Assembly (NCBI RefSeq): GCF_018760785.1
Contig: NZ_JAHHZO010000005.1
Span: 287,136 to 351,135 of the forward strand
Reading direction: 5' to 3'
Source: Rhizobium sp. CSW-27
GTDB lineage: Bacteria > Pseudomonadota > Alphaproteobacteria > Rhizobiales > Rhizobiaceae
DNA length: 64,000 nucleotides
The notes below the pieces were generated by a model that was not told where the DNA came from, made no database searches, and saw nothing but the letters and a program-made list of their open reading frames with translations. Shown here piece by piece: positions 45,972 to 56,160 of the stretch (positions are counted from its first letter, which is position 1; the number at the start of each line of letters is the position of its first letter). Made by a program: the position numbers and the translations under genes.

Positions 45972-47240
45972 TCAGCCCAGCCATGCCGGCACGGAATCGA
46001 GGCCGATCAGATCCTCGTAGCTGCCGCGCGGGCGGACCACATGGAACTCGCTGCCCCGCACCAGCACTTCCGGCACCAGCAGGCGGGAATTATAGGTGCC
46101 GGCCTGCACCGCGCCGTAGGCGCCGGCCGAACCGACCGCGAACAGGTCGCCGGCTTGCGGTCGTGCCATGTCGCGGTCGAGCGCCAGGTAATCGCCGGTT
46201 TCGCAGACGGGGCCTACCACGTCGGCCTTGATGCGCGGCGTGTCGTCGGCCGGAATGATGACCGGGCGAATGCCGTGATAGGCTTCGTAAAGCGTCGGGC
46301 GGATGAGGTCGTTCATGGCGCCGTCGACGATGACGAAGGTCTTGTCGCCCGCATCCTTCACGTAGAGCACTTCGGTCACCAGTATGCCGGCATTGCCGAC
46401 GATCAGCCGGCCGGGCTCGGTGACGATCTTGCAGTTCAGGCTTTTCAGCTGCGCCTTGACGATGCCGGCATAGGCATCCGGCAGCGGTGGCGGATTGTTG
46501 TCGTCCTTGTAGGGAATGCCGAGCCCGCCGCCGATATCGACGTGATCGATGCGGTGGCCATCGCCACGCAGCGTTTCCACCAGTTCGCGCAGCAGGCGGA
46601 AGGCATCCTCGAAGGGCTGCAGCTCGGTGATCTGGCTGCCGATATGCATGTCGATGCCGCTGACCGTGATGCCGTCAAGCGTCGCGGCATGGGCATAGAC
46701 GGCGCGGGCGCGCTCATAGGAAATGCCGAACTTGTTTTCCTTCTTGCCGGTCGAGATCTTGGCATGCGTGCGCGCGTCCACATCCGGATTGATGCGGAAG
46801 GAGACATGCGCCTTGCGGCCAAGCTTCAGGGCGCGCAGGTTCAAGACTTCCAGTTCCGGCTCGGATTCCACGTTGAAGCAATAGATGCCCGCTTCCAGCG
46901 CCAGATCCATTTCGGCCGGCGTCTTGCCGACGCCGGAAAACATGATGCGGCTGGCCGGAATGCCGGCGGCCAGCGCCCGGCGCAGTTCGCCGCCCGAGAC
47001 CACGTCCACGCCGGCACCGAGCCTGCCCAGCGTCTTCAGCACCGCCTGGTTCGAATTGGCCTTCATCGCGTAGCAGACCATGGCGTCCACGTCGCCGAAG
47101 GCCTCGGAGAAGACGCGATAATGCCGCTCCAGCGTGGCGGTCGAATAGCAGTAGAAGGGGGTGCCGACCGCCTTGGCGATCTCCGGAATGGCGACGTTTT
47201 CGGCGTGCAGCACGCCGTCGATGTAATGGAAGTGGTTCAC
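45972..47240 (-). CDS. lysA: Diaminopimelate decarboxylase
   Basis: Last step of lysine synthesis, PLP-dependent alanine-racemase fold. The 422-residue protein has the PLP lysine in VCYAMKANSNQAVL, GAGVDVVSGGELRRAL, HIGSQITELQPF, DIGGGLGIPY, and the C-terminal cysteine site VVGPVCETGDYLA with GAYGAVQAGTYNSR. The GTG start giving VNHFHYIDGVLHAEN matches homologues; longer frames run through the upstream lipoprotein gene. Confidence 0.96.
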   Translation of the reverse strand: MNHFHYIDGVLHAENVAIPEIAKAVGTPFYCYSTATLERHYRVFSEAFGDVDAMVCYAMKANSNQAVLKTLGRLGAGVDVVSGGELRRALAAGIPASRIMFSGVGKTPAEMDLALEAGIYCFNVESEPELEVLNLRALKLGRKAHVSFRINPDVDARTHAKISTGKKENKFGISYERARAVYAHAATLDGITVSGIDMHIGSQITELQPFEDAFRLLRELVETLRGDGHRIDHVDIGGGLGIPYKDDNNPPPLPDAYAGIVKAQLKSLNCKIVTEPGRLIVGNAGILVTEVLYVKDAGDKTFVIVDGAMNDLIRPTLYEAYHGIRPVIIPADDTPRIKADVVGPVCETGDYLALDRDMARPQAGDLFAVGSAGAYGAVQAGTYNSRLLVPEVLVRGSEFHVVRPRGSYEDLIGLDSVPAWLG

Positions 47241-47256
47241 GGGGGCGGGCTCGCGA

Positions 47257-47451
47257 TCAGAGAAGCGGGTCGAGAAGGAAGGGCTTTTCCGCCACCGGTT
47301 CCTTCTTCTGTTCGTTGCTCTTGCGGATGTTCTGCTGCTCGACGGGCGTGCTCGGCTTGTCCAGCGTGCCCTTGCGGCCGCAGCCGGTGACGGCGACGCC
47401 GGCGATGCAGAGCACGATCGCGATGCGGGCGAGATGGCGCTGGTTCGACAT
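47257..47451 (-). CDS. lptM: LptM-like small lipoprotein
   Basis: A 64-residue lipoprotein: signal peptide ending VTGC (Cys24) followed at once by GRKGTLDKP, the LptM/YifL motif. LptM assists maturation of the LptD LPS translocon in the outer membrane. In rhizobia and other proteobacteria the gene is found between argH and lysA, exactly as here. Confidence 0.88.
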   Translation of the reverse strand: MSNQRHLARIAIVLCIAGVAVTGCGRKGTLDKPSTPVEQQNIRKSNEQKKEPVAEKPFLLDPLL

Positions 47452-47544
47452 TCCTGTTCCTTTGTCAACGGCCTGGGGCGCAGGCGGGCGGAGCCCGTTC
47501 ATAGCGAAGTTCCGCCCGCTTGTGCAGTCAATTCTGGTGATGGA

Positions 47545-48948
47545 TCAATTGCGGCCCCGCCACCAGGCGATCTGCCGGCGCACCTCCGAAGGGGCCGTGC
47601 CGCCGAAGCTCACGCGGCTGGCGACCGAGGCATCGACGGACAGCACGTCGAACACCTTGTCGGTGATGGCGGCGTGGATCGACTGCAGATCGGCAAGCGA
47701 CAGGGCGGCGAGGTCGCAGCCCTTCGCCTCGGCCATCGCCACCGCGCGGCCTGTGACGTGGTGGGCGTCGCGGAAGGGAAGCCCTGCCTCGCGCACCAGC
47801 CAGTCGGCAAGATCGGTAGCGGTCGAATAGCCGGAGCCGGCAGCCGCGCGCATGCGGTCGGCGCGCACCGTCATGTCGCGCACCATGCCGGCCATGGCCG
47901 CAAGTGCCAGTTCCAGGTTTTCCGCAGCATCGAAGACCTGTTCCTTGTCTTCCTGCATGTCCTTCGAATAGGCGAGCGGCAGGCCCTTCATCACCGTCAG
48001 CAGCGCCACCAGCGACCCGTTGATGCGGCCGGTCTTGGCGCGCACCAGTTCGGCGGCATCCGGGTTCTTCTTCTGCGGCATGATGGAGGAGCCCGTGGAG
48101 AAGGCATCCGAAAGGCGGATGAAGCCGAATTGCGGCGTCGACCAGATGACGATCTCTTCGGCAAAACGCGACAGGTGCACGGCGCAGATGGCGGCGACCG
48201 ACAGGAATTCCAGCGCGAAATCGCGGTCTGAGACGGTGTCGATCGAGTTGCGGGTCGGCTCGCGGAAACCGAGCGCCTCGGCCGTCATGTGGCGGTCGAT
48301 GGCAAAGCCGGTGCCGGCAAGGGCTGCCGCGCCGATCGGGCTTTCGTCCAGATGGTCTATGGCGTGGCGCACGCGGGCCCGGTCACGACCGAACATCTCG
48401 ACATAGGCCATGCAATGATGGCCGAAGGTTACCGGCTGGGCGGTCTGCAGATGGGTGAAGCCCGGCATGACCGTGTCGGCATGGGCTTCCGCCTTGTCGA
48501 GCAGGGCCGCGATCAGGTCGCTCAGCATGGCCTCGGTCTTGGCAAGCTCTTCCTTCACCCAGAGGCGGAAGTCGAGCGCCACCTGGTCGTTGCGCGAGCG
48601 GGCGGTGTGCAGGCGGCCGGCCGCTGGGCCGATCAACGTGGCGAGCCGCGCCTCGATGTTCATGTGGATGTCTTCAAGCTTGCGCGAAAACTCGAAGCGG
48701 CCCTCGCGGATCTCTGACAGGATCGTGTTCAGCCCCTCGACGATCTTGTCTTTATCTTCGGTGGAAATGATGCCTTGCTTGGCCAACATGGTGGCGTGCG
48801 CGATCGAGCCGCGGATGTCCTGGGCATAGAGCTTCTTGTCGAAGCCGATGGAGGCATTTATCTCCTCCATGATGGCGTCCGGTCCCGAGGCAAAGCGCCC
48901 GCCCCACATCTGGTTGGAGGAAGCCTGATCCTTCGTGCCGTCTGCCAT
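47545..48948 (-). CDS. argH: Argininosuccinate lyase
   Basis: Splits argininosuccinate to arginine and fumarate. The 467-residue protein shows [11 protein letters not shown] near the start, the fumarase-superfamily signature [45 protein letters not shown] and [16 protein letters not shown]. Length is normal. Divergent from tlpA with only 23 bases between starts, so promoters overlap. Confidence 0.97.
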   Translation of the reverse strand: MADGTKDQASSNQMWGGRFASGPDAIMEEINASIGFDKKLYAQDIRGSIAHATMLAKQGIISTEDKDKIVEGLNTILSEIREGRFEFSRKLEDIHMNIEARLATLIGPAAGRLHTARSRNDQVALDFRLWVKEELAKTEAMLSDLIAALLDKAEAHADTVMPGFTHLQTAQPVTFGHHCMAYVEMFGRDRARVRHAIDHLDESPIGAAALAGTGFAIDRHMTAEALGFREPTRNSIDTVSDRDFALEFLSVAAICAVHLSRFAEEIVIWSTPQFGFIRLSDAFSTGSSIMPQKKNPDAAELVRAKTGRINGSLVALLTVMKGLPLAYSKDMQEDKEQVFDAAENLELALAAMAGMVRDMTVRADRMRAAAGSGYSTATDLADWLVREAGLPFRDAHHVTGRAVAMAEAKGCDLAALSLADLQSIHAAITDKVFDVLSVDASVASRVSFGGTAPSEVRRQIAWWRGRN

Positions 48949-48971
48949 GAGTGCCCGTCCTGGAGTTTGAT

Positions 48972-49631
48972 ATGCCGAACAAGAGACCGCTGGGTCTGCC
49001 GTCCGTCCGCCTGATCCTGATTGCTGCCTTTGCCGGAATTCTGGCCGGCGCCGTGGCGGTATACGTGAAGCCGACCCTGTCTGGCAATGCCACCGAAACG
49101 GCCGACAGCGCGTGCGAGGGCGCGGTTCAACAGGCAAAGAGCGTTTCGGAACTGGCGACAGGCGAGATTGCGGCACTGACCGCCACGGCTGAGCCGCGAC
49201 GCCTTCAGGCGCTCACCTTCAAGGGACCGGACGGCGGTGCGCTGACGCTCGCGAATTTCGAGGGCAAGACGGTGCTTCTCAACCTCTGGGCCACCTGGTG
49301 CGGCCCCTGCCGCGAGGAAATGCCGGCGCTCAACCGCCTGCAGGAACAGAAGGGCGGCGACCGCTTCGAGGTGGTGGCGATCAATATCGACACCGGCGGC
49401 GACGAGAAGCCGAAGGCCTTCCTCGACGAGACCGGCGTGCACCATCTCGCCTATTACCGTGACAGCACGATGGGCGTCTTCAATGCGCTGAAGAAGGAAG
49501 GGCTTGCCTTTGGCCTGCCGGTTACGCTGGTCATCAACCGGCAAGGCTGCCTGATCGGTTCGATGAACGGCCCGGCCGCCTGGGATGGCGAACAGGCGAA
49601 GACCCTGGTCGACAAGGTGTCGGCGCTCTGA
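48972..49631 (+). CDS. tlpA: TlpA-family membrane-anchored thiol:disulfide reductase
   Basis: A 219-residue protein with an N-terminal membrane anchor ([19 protein letters not shown]) and a periplasmic thioredoxin domain; active-site [11 protein letters not shown] with Cys110 and Cys113. In Bradyrhizobium TlpA reduces the copper site of cytochrome oxidase via Sco. The start fits MPNKRPLG; another ATG seven codons earlier would overlap argH. Divergent from argH. Confidence 0.92.
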   Translation: MPNKRPLGLPSVRLILIAAFAGILAGAVAVYVKPTLSGNATETADSACEGAVQQAKSVSELATGEIAALTATAEPRRLQALTFKGPDGGALTLANFEGKTVLLNLWATWCGPCREEMPALNRLQEQKGGDRFEVVAINIDTGGDEKPKAFLDETGVHHLAYYRDSTMGVFNALKKEGLAFGLPVTLVINRQGCLIGSMNGPAAWDGEQAKTLVDKVSAL

Positions 49632-49655
49632 TGCGCCGAAACCTGTCCTGACGGT

Positions 49656-50528
49656 TCAGCGGGTCGGAACCGGCACCTCGCCGCGGTAATCGTAGAAGCC
49701 GCGGCCGGACTTCCGGCCCAGCCAGCCGGCCTCGACATATTTCACCAGCAGCGGACAGGGGCGATACTTGCTGTCGGCAAGGCCGTCATGCAGCACCTGC
49801 ATGATCGAAAGGCAGGTGTCGAGTCCGATGAAATCGGCGAGCTGCAGCGGACCCATCGGGTGGTTGGCACCGAGCTTCATGGCGGTGTCGATCGCCTCGA
49901 CGGAGCCGACGCCCTCATAAAGCGTATAGATCGCCTCGTTGATCATCGGCAGAAGGATGCGGTTGACGATAAAGGCCGGAAAATCCTCGGCGACCGTGAC
50001 CGTCTTGTCGAGCTTGCCCACGAATTCCTTGGCGGCGCGGAAGGTGGTGTCATCCGTGGCGATGCCGCGCACCAGTTCCACCAGCTTCATCACCGGTACC
50101 GGATTCATGAAATGAATGCCCATGAACTGTTCCGGCCGGTCGGTCGCGGCGGCAAGCCGGGTGATCGACAGCGAGGAGGTGTTGGTGGCAAGGATCGCCT
50201 CCGGCTTCAGCACGGGGCAGAGCTTGCTGAAGATCTTGCGCTTGACGCTCTCGTCCTCGGTGGCCGCCTCGATCACCAGATCGGCAGGGGCGAGGTCGTT
50301 GACATCCGTGCTGCCGGAGATGCGCGACAGAGCGTCGCGCCGCTCGTCATCCGTCAGCTTGCCGTTGCTGACCTGTCGGGCGAGATTGCCGTTGATCGTG
50401 GCAAGTCCCGCCTCGATGCGTTCGCTGGAGAGATCGTACAGCGTGACCTTGTAGCCCGCCAGTGCGCTCACATGCGCAATGCCGCAGCCCATCTGACCTG
50501 CACCGACAATTCCGATATTCGTGATCAT
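49656..50528 (-). CDS. hbd: 3-hydroxybutyryl-CoA dehydrogenase
   Basis: NAD(P)-dependent conversion of 3-hydroxybutyryl-CoA and acetoacetyl-CoA. The 290-residue protein has NIGIVGAGQMGCGIAHV, DLVIEAATEDESVK, ATNTSSLSITRLAA, HFMNPVPVMKLVELVRG (catalytic His) and GANHPMGPLQLADFIGLD. In relatives it is next to etfAB; here a chemoreceptor gene of opposite orientation separates them. A 13-base palindrome (GCACGTTACGTGC) lies 38 bases upstream of the start. Confidence 0.95.
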   Translation of the reverse strand: MITNIGIVGAGQMGCGIAHVSALAGYKVTLYDLSSERIEAGLATINGNLARQVSNGKLTDDERRDALSRISGSTDVNDLAPADLVIEAATEDESVKRKIFSKLCPVLKPEAILATNTSSLSITRLAAATDRPEQFMGIHFMNPVPVMKLVELVRGIATDDTTFRAAKEFVGKLDKTVTVAEDFPAFIVNRILLPMINEAIYTLYEGVGSVEAIDTAMKLGANHPMGPLQLADFIGLDTCLSIMQVLHDGLADSKYRPCPLLVKYVEAGWLGRKSGRGFYDYRGEVPVPTR

Positions 50529-50830
50529 AGCGCCCTGTTTCCGCTGGAGCCCTGGAGCCACACCGGCACGTTACGTGCGTCTGTGAAGCGGTGCGGAGAA
50601 AACACCCGCCAATGGCTCGCACTTCCCTTAAGAGTGATAATGCCCGCCATCGTAATTTTCCAGTCCTTAATCGATGATGAGCAGTGTCAGGACAGCCTGC
50701 AGGGCGGGTCGCACTCACTTTAGGGTTATCTTAAGCGTGTGGCGGCACCATGCGGGCCGAGGCAAGATGCGGGACGGGGGGAACCATGCCTGCCCTTGCC
50801 AGGGATCGGACCTGCTGGAGACGACAACCG
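50529..50830. other. Intergenic region between divergent hbd and chemoreceptor genes
   Basis: About 300 bases without a gene. It holds the palindrome GCACGTTACGTGC at 50566-50578 near hbd, which could be a repressor site, and AT-richer patches near 50655 and 50720 that may contain the two divergent promoters. No clear paired -35/-10 was found. Confidence 0.4.
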
Positions 50831-53308
50831 ATGCGCATTGCAAGGAAACTGCCGGTTTTCGTGACGATCGTGACCCTTCTGTCGATCGGCGCGGCAAGCT
50901 TTGCCGGCCTGATGGAAAGCGGCCGCGTTCTGCGCGAGCAGGCCATGGAGAAGCTGGAGGCAACCGCTGACGGCCGGCGCAACGAGGCGCAGCTTTATTT
51001 CGAGAACATGGTGACCAATCTGAGGGCGATCGCCGGCACGGCGACCACCGGGGAGGCGCTGCACAAATTCCGCCGCGACTGGCGCTATCTGGGCGACAAT
51101 CCGAAGGCGACGCTGACCGAGCGCTACATCACCAACAATCCGAGCCCGGCCGGCCAGCGGGCCGATTATGACAGCGCACGCATCGATACCTATGACAGCA
51201 ATCACAGTCTCTATCATCCGGTGCTGCGGGCTGCGCTGAAGCGCTACGGCTATGCCGACATCTTCCTCATCGACGCCAAGGGCACCATTCTCTACACCGT
51301 TCAGAAGAACGAGGAATATGGCGCCAGCATTACCGATCCGTCGCTCAAGGATACCGCGCTTGCCGAGGTCTTCCGCAAGGTGGGCGACAGCGAGGATCGC
51401 GACCTCTTCGCCTTTTCGGATTACGTGCTCTATGGGCCGCAGAAGCAGGTGGCGACCTTTCTCGCCTCGCCGCTGTTCATGGGCGACATCAAGGTCGGGG
51501 TGATCGTGGTGGCGATCCCGGCGACCCGTCTCAATACCATGTTCGGCAACCGCACGGGCCTTGGCCAGACGGGCGAGACGCTGCTGGTCAATGCGGCCGG
51601 TCTGGCCGTGACCGATTCCGTTCTGACCTCCGAAAAGGATGCGCTGGTGCAGCGCATCGAGGCGCCGGCCGTCAGGGATGCGCTGGGCGGCGCCAAGGCG
51701 AGCGGCCTGTTGCCGGACTATCGCGGCACGACCAATTACATGGCGGCATCGCCGCTTGCCTTCGGCGGCCACAACTGGGCCGTACTCGCCGTGATGTCGG
51801 AAAACGAGGCGCTGGCGAGCCTTGCCGGTCTGCGCAACACCATTCTCGGCCTGGCCGCCGGCATTCTCGTTCTGGCCGTCATTGCAGCCGTCCTCGTGTC
51901 GCGCAGCATCACCGGTCCCATCAGGAGGCTCGTGGATGCCATGGCGCGGCTGGCCGGCGGCGATACCGGCATCGTGCTGACCGGCGAGCAGCGCCAGGAC
52001 GAGATCGGCGACATGGTGCGCTCGGTGGCGGTGTTCCGCGACGCGGCGCTGGAGAAGATGCGCCTGCAGAGCGAGGCCGAACGCGACCGGCAGATGTCGG
52101 AGGCGGAGCGCGTGGCGCGCGACGCCGCACGCGCAGAGGAAACGGCGCGGCTGCAGCATACAGTCGACGTGCTTGGTGCGGGCCTTCGGCGTCTGGCCTC
52201 CGGTGACCTGACGACCACGATCGATACGCCCTTCATGGAGGGGCTCGACCGGCTGCGCACGGATTTCAACGATTCGATCCGCAATCTCGCCAGCACCATG
52301 CAGCAGGTTTCCGGCAGCACCGCCTCGATCAACGAGACGGCCAGCGGTATGACGGCGGCGACCAACGATCTGTCGCGCCGTTCCGAACAGCAGGCGGCGG
52401 CGATCGAGGAAACCTCGGCGGTCATCACCCAGATCATGGAGGCCATCCGGGTTTCGACCGAGCGGGCGACCAATGCCCGTGCCATGGCGGCCGATACCAA
52501 GACCTCGACCGATCGCTCCGGCGCCATCGTCAGTTCGGCGGTGGAGGCGATGAGCCGCATCGAGCATGCCTCGCATGAAATCAGCCAGATCATCAACGTG
52601 ATCGACGAGATCGCCTTCCAGACCAACCTTCTGGCACTCAATGCCGGTGTCGAGGCCGCCCGCGCCGGGGAAGCCGGCAAGGGGTTTGCGGTCGTCGCGC
52701 AGGAAGTGCGCGAGCTGGCGCAGCGCTCGGCCACTGCCGCGCGCGAGATCAAGCAGTTGATCGGCAAGTCCAGCGATGCGGTGAAGACGGGGGTCGATCT
52801 CGTGCAGAATACCGGCTCCGCACTTGGCGAGATCGCCGGTCAGGTGACGCAGATCAACGACCAGATTGCCCTCATCGCGGAGGCCGCCGGCGAGCAGTCT
52901 GAAAGCGTCAGGGAAATCTCCACCGCCATTCGCCAGATGGAGAACACCACCCAGCAGAATTCGCAGATGGCCGAGCGCACCAATCACGACATGGAGAAGC
53001 TGACGCGCAACGCGCAGGGCCTGTCGGAACTGGTATCCCGCTTCCGCCTTTCGGAAGGGCAGATGGCGGCCTCGCTTCACGCCTCCGCCTCGCTCGGGCG
53101 CGACGAGCCCCTGCCGGTTTCGGTGCCGCCGCAACGCGCCGCGGCGGCCAGCGGTCGCGTCGCCCCCGTCAGGCCGGCCGGCGAGACCAGCCGCCAGGTG
53201 GCCTCGCCCGCCCGTGCCCTGCTTGGCAAGGTGGCGGCCGGCTTCTCGAAATCTCCGGCAAGCCCGCCGGCTTCCGGCTCCTCCGGGCAGAGCTGGGAGG
53301 AATTCTGA
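50831..53308 (+). CDS. Methyl-accepting chemotaxis protein with CheR-docking pentapeptide
   Basis: An 825-residue chemoreceptor. Helix 1 ([20 protein letters not shown]), a 300-residue periplasmic dCache-like sensor ([40 protein letters not shown]), helix 2 ([21 protein letters not shown]), two HAMP-like segments, then the signalling domain with the hairpin tip [43 protein letters not shown] (read in parts). The tail is Pro/Ala-rich and ends SWEEF, a CheR/CheB-type docking pentapeptide. Ligand unknown. A strong terminator follows. Confidence 0.94.
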   Translation: MRIARKLPVFVTIVTLLSIGAASFAGLMESGRVLREQAMEKLEATADGRRNEAQLYFENMVTNLRAIAGTATTGEALHKFRRDWRYLGDNPKATLTERYITNNPSPAGQRADYDSARIDTYDSNHSLYHPVLRAALKRYGYADIFLIDAKGTILYTVQKNEEYGASITDPSLKDTALAEVFRKVGDSEDRDLFAFSDYVLYGPQKQVATFLASPLFMGDIKVGVIVVAIPATRLNTMFGNRTGLGQTGETLLVNAAGLAVTDSVLTSEKDALVQRIEAPAVRDALGGAKASGLLPDYRGTTNYMAASPLAFGGHNWAVLAVMSENEALASLAGLRNTILGLAAGILVLAVIAAVLVSRSITGPIRRLVDAMARLAGGDTGIVLTGEQRQDEIGDMVRSVAVFRDAALEKMRLQSEAERDRQMSEAERVARDAARAEETARLQHTVDVLGAGLRRLASGDLTTTIDTPFMEGLDRLRTDFNDSIRNLASTMQQVSGSTASINETASGMTAATNDLSRRSEQQAAAIEETSAVITQIMEAIRVSTERATNARAMAADTKTSTDRSGAIVSSAVEAMSRIEHASHEISQIINVIDEIAFQTNLLALNAGVEAARAGEAGKGFAVVAQEVRELAQRSATAAREIKQLIGKSSDAVKTGVDLVQNTGSALGEIAGQVTQINDQIALIAEAAGEQSESVREISTAIRQMENTTQQNSQMAERTNHDMEKLTRNAQGLSELVSRFRLSEGQMAASLHASASLGRDEPLPVSVPPQRAAAASGRVAPVRPAGETSRQVASPARALLGKVAAGFSKSPASPPASGSSGQSWEEF

Positions 53309-53343
53309 ATGCCTGCCCGCTGAGGGAGCGGGATCTGTTGCAT

Positions 53344-53385
53344 GACAAAGGCCGCGTTCCTGTCGGAACGCGGCCTTTGTCTTTT
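53344..53385 (+). terminator. Rho-independent terminator of the chemoreceptor gene
   Basis: A 16-pair perfect stem (GACAAAGGCCGCGTTC and its complement) around a six-base loop, followed by TTTT on the plus strand. It also separates this gene from the convergent etfA. Confidence 0.9.
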
Positions 53386-53405
53386 GACTGGAAGCGGCGG
53401 AAGGC

Positions 53406-54335
53406 TCAGAGCGCCTTCTCGAGCTCCGGGATGATCTGGAACAGGTCGCCGACGAGGCCGTAATCGGCCACCTGGAAGATCGGTGCCTCCTCGTCCTTGT
53501 TGATGGCGACGATGACCTTCGAATCCTTCATGCCGGCGAGGTGCTGGATCGCACCGGAAATGCCGCAGGCGATATAGAGGTCCGGCGCGACCACCTTGCC
53601 GGTCTGGCCGACCTGCCAGTCGTTGGGCGCATAGCCGGCATCGACGGCAGCGCGCGAGGCGCCGACGGCAGCGCCCAGCTTGTCGGCGAGCGGCAGGATG
53701 ACTTCGCGGAACTTCTCCGAGGAACCGAGCGCGCGGCCACCGGAGACGATGATCTTGGCCGAGGTTAGTTCCGGGCGGTCGGACGAGGAGAGCGCATCCT
53801 CCACGAAGGTGGAAAGGCCGTCATTGCCTGCGGCCGAAACGGTCTCGACGGCGGCCGAGCCGCCTTCGCCGGCGCCCTGGAAGGCGGCGGTGCGCACCGT
53901 GATGACCTTCTTGGCATCGGTCGACTGCACCGTCTGGATGGCGTTGCCGGCGTAGATCGGGCGCTTGAACGTGTCGGCGGAAACCACCTCGATGATTTCG
54001 GAGACCTGCATCACGTCGAGCAGGGCCGCGACGCGCGGCATGACGTTCTTTGCCGACGCCGTGGCGGCGGCGATGATGACGTCGTAGGCGCCGGAGAGCG
54101 AGACGATCAGGTCTGCCAGCGGTTCCGCCAGATTGTTGGCATAGGCGGCATCATCGGCGAGCAGCACCTTGGAAACGCCGGAAAGCTTCGCCGCTGCATC
54201 GGCAGCACCCCTGGCGCCGGAGCCGGCGACCAGCACATGCACATCGCCGCCGATCCGGGCCGCGGCCGTCAGCGCCTTGGCGGTCTGGTCGGAGAGGCTC
54301 GCGCCGTCATGTTCTGCGAGAAGAAGAATGGCCAT
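53406..54335 (-). CDS. etfA: Electron transfer flavoprotein subunit alpha
   Basis: FAD-binding half of ETF, which passes electrons from acyl-CoA dehydrogenases to ETF-quinone oxidoreductase. The 309-residue protein has [19 protein letters not shown] at the start and the C-terminal FAD site [56 protein letters not shown] (in parts). Follows etfB by 24 bases. Confidence 0.96.
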   Translation of the reverse strand: MAILLLAEHDGASLSDQTAKALTAAARIGGDVHVLVAGSGARGAADAAAKLSGVSKVLLADDAAYANNLAEPLADLIVSLSGAYDVIIAAATASAKNVMPRVAALLDVMQVSEIIEVVSADTFKRPIYAGNAIQTVQSTDAKKVITVRTAAFQGAGEGGSAAVETVSAAGNDGLSTFVEDALSSSDRPELTSAKIIVSGGRALGSSEKFREVILPLADKLGAAVGASRAAVDAGYAPNDWQVGQTGKVVAPDLYIACGISGAIQHLAGMKDSKVIVAINKDEEAPIFQVADYGLVGDLFQIIPELEKAL

Positions 54336-54359
54336 TGTCGTGTTCTCCCTTCCGTTCCC

Positions 54360-55109
54360 TTAGAGGACGCCTGCTTCGACCTTGAGCTTCTCGACCAGTT
54401 CGGCAACCGAACCGACCTTGACGCCCGCCTTGCGGCCGCCGGGCTCCTCCGTCTTCAGCACCTTGAGGCGCGGCGCAAGATCGACGCCGAAATCGGCCGG
54501 CGACTTCTTGTCGAGCGGCTTCTTCTTGGCCTTCATGATGTTGGGCAATGAGGCATAGCGCGGCTCGTTGAGGCGCAGGTCCGTGGTGACGATCGCCGGA
54601 AGCTTCACCTCGATGGTCTGCAGGCCACCGTCCACTTCGCGGGTTACCTTGGCGGTGCCTTCGCCGATCTCGAGCTTCGAGGCGAAGGTGGCCTGGCCCC
54701 ATTTCAGCAGGGCTGCCAGCATCTGGCCGGTCTGGTTGCTGTCGTCGTCGATGGCCTGTTTGCCGAGGATGACGAGGCCCGGATTTTCCGCGTCCACCAC
54801 ACCCTTCAGGAGCTTGGCGACGGCCAGCGGCTCGACCGTCTCGTCGGTCTCGATCAGGATGCCGCGATCGGCGCCCATGGCGAGCGCGGTGCGGATGGTT
54901 TCCTCCGCCTTGGCCGGGCCGATGGAGACGATGACGATTTCCGTTGCCTTGCCGGCTTCCTTCAGCCGCAGCGCCTCCTCCACGGAGATTTCGTCGAACG
55001 GGTTCATCGACATCTTCACATTGGCGAGTTCAACGCCCGTGCCGTCCGCCTTCACGCGGATCTTCACGTTGTAATCGACCACCCGCTTTACAGGCACCAG
55101 AATTTTCAT
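54360..55109 (-). CDS. etfB: Electron transfer flavoprotein subunit beta
   Basis: A 249-residue AMP-binding ETF subunit: [60 protein letters not shown] and the recognition-loop [38 protein letters not shown] precedes the ATG. Together with etfA and the nearby hbd it serves fatty acid or hydroxybutyrate oxidation. Confidence 0.96.
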   Translation of the reverse strand: MKILVPVKRVVDYNVKIRVKADGTGVELANVKMSMNPFDEISVEEALRLKEAGKATEIVIVSIGPAKAEETIRTALAMGADRGILIETDETVEPLAVAKLLKGVVDAENPGLVILGKQAIDDDSNQTGQMLAALLKWGQATFASKLEIGEGTAKVTREVDGGLQTIEVKLPAIVTTDLRLNEPRYASLPNIMKAKKKPLDKKSPADFGVDLAPRLKVLKTEEPGGRKAGVKVGSVAELVEKLKVEAGVL

Positions 55110-55265
55110 GACTTCCTTCCTCAGATCGAACCAATTGGGAAAATGCGGCCTCTCCCGCGCCGCTGATTGTCAATGGGCGACATGGATACGCATTTTTGAA
55201 CCGAATACAAAAGGTTTTCGGCGTCGCACCGGTGTCATTTGGTCATGCCCCCATTCCGGGTGCTG

Positions 55266-55291
55266 CACAGGCAGCCCGCGGCCTGCCTGTG
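55266..55291. terminator. Hairpin downstream of the adenosyltransferase operon
   Basis: CACAGGCAG and CTGCCTGTG form a nine-pair stem with an eight-base GC-rich loop, about 70 bases past the end of the minus-strand adenosyltransferase gene. No T-run, so terminator function is tentative; it lies in the 250-base gap before etfB. Confidence 0.4.
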
Positions 55292-55361
55292 GCAATCGTC
55301 CCTTGCGGGGCGCGATGTGAAGTGCAAAGGCGGTCGTCTGCGCCGCGTCCGTGCGGCCCGC

Positions 55362-55940
55362 CTAGCGATTCTTGCCTGGCACCCAGAGAATATCCGCCTT
55401 GCCGCCGTCATTGGCGTAACGGGAGGCGACGAAGAGGAAATCCGACAGGCGATTGATGTATTTGAGCGCCGGCGCACCGACGATCTCGCCCTCGATCTTC
55501 GACAGTTCCACCATCAGGCGCTCGGCGCGGCGTGACACGGTGCGGGCCAGATGCAGATAGGCAGCCGCCGGCGAACCGCCGGGCAGCACGAAGGAGGTCA
55601 GCGGATCAAGGCCGGCATTCAGCGTGTCGATCTCGCTTTCCAGACGGTCGACCTGCGACTGCACGATGCGCAGCGGCTCCCAGCTTGCCTTTTCCCCTGT
55701 GTCCGGCGTGGCAAGGTCGGCGCCGAGATCGAAGAGATCGTTCTGGATGCGAAACAGCATGGCGTCGAGTTCCGGCAGGGCGCCGGTATGCAGCCGGGCA
55801 ATGCCGATCGCCGAATTGGTCTCGTCCACCGTGCCGTAGGCATCGACGCGCAGATCGTGCTTCAGGCGCCGCGGGCCGGTGACCAGACCGGTCGTGCCGT
55901 CATCGCCGGTGCGGGTATAGATCTTGTTGAGCTTCACCAT
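55362..55940 (-). CDS. Cob(I)alamin adenosyltransferase, PduO type
   Basis: Attaches the adenosyl group to corrinoid, giving the cofactor needed by methylmalonyl-CoA mutase. The 192-residue protein has the ATP-binding TRTGDDGTTGLVTGPR, VDAYGTVDETNSAIGIAR and FVLPGGSPAAAYLHLARTVSRRAERL. This is the PduO rather than CobA fold. Next to the twin-transmembrane protein gene (one base apart), probably one operon. Confidence 0.95.
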   Translation of the reverse strand: MVKLNKIYTRTGDDGTTGLVTGPRRLKHDLRVDAYGTVDETNSAIGIARLHTGALPELDAMLFRIQNDLFDLGADLATPDTGEKASWEPLRIVQSQVDRLESEIDTLNAGLDPLTSFVLPGGSPAAAYLHLARTVSRRAERLMVELSKIEGEIVGAPALKYINRLSDFLFVASRYANDGGKADILWVPGKNR

Positions 55941-55941
55941 G

Positions 55942-56139
55942 TCAGCGACCTCCCCCCGTCAGCCAGAGCGTCAGCATGATCAGGGCGATGGCAATCGCCT
56001 GCAGCATCACGCGCAGCTGCATCAGCTTGTTGGATTTGTTGGCGTCCTTGCCCTGCAGCATGTTGAACAGGCCGCGGATCAGGACAAGGACCACGAGACC
56101 CATCACGATCAGGGCAAGAAGTGTGGTGAAGCTGGACAT
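55942..56139 (-). CDS. Small twin-transmembrane protein
   Basis: A 65-residue protein with two hydrophobic helices (LLALIVMGLVVLVLIRGLFNML and MLQAIAIALIMLTLWLTG) joined by a basic loop GKDANKSNKLMQLRV, resembling HIG1-type small proteins that associate with respiratory complexes. Common in rhizobia beside the PduO gene; exact function not known. Confidence 0.85.
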   Translation of the reverse strand: MSSFTTLLALIVMGLVVLVLIRGLFNMLQGKDANKSNKLMQLRVMLQAIAIALIMLTLWLTGGGR

Positions 56140-56160
56140 GGAGGCGCCTTTTTCTGGTTT

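Noticed and set aside
43718..46231. 837-residue open frame antisense to the TIGR02302 gene
   Set aside because: Leucine/histidine-rich shadow of a strongly supported gene, running past its start into lysA.
50726..53134. 802-residue open frame antisense to the chemoreceptor gene
   Set aside because: It mirrors the chemoreceptor reading frame, is His/Arg/Gly-rich with no domain, and is a typical GC-rich shadow.
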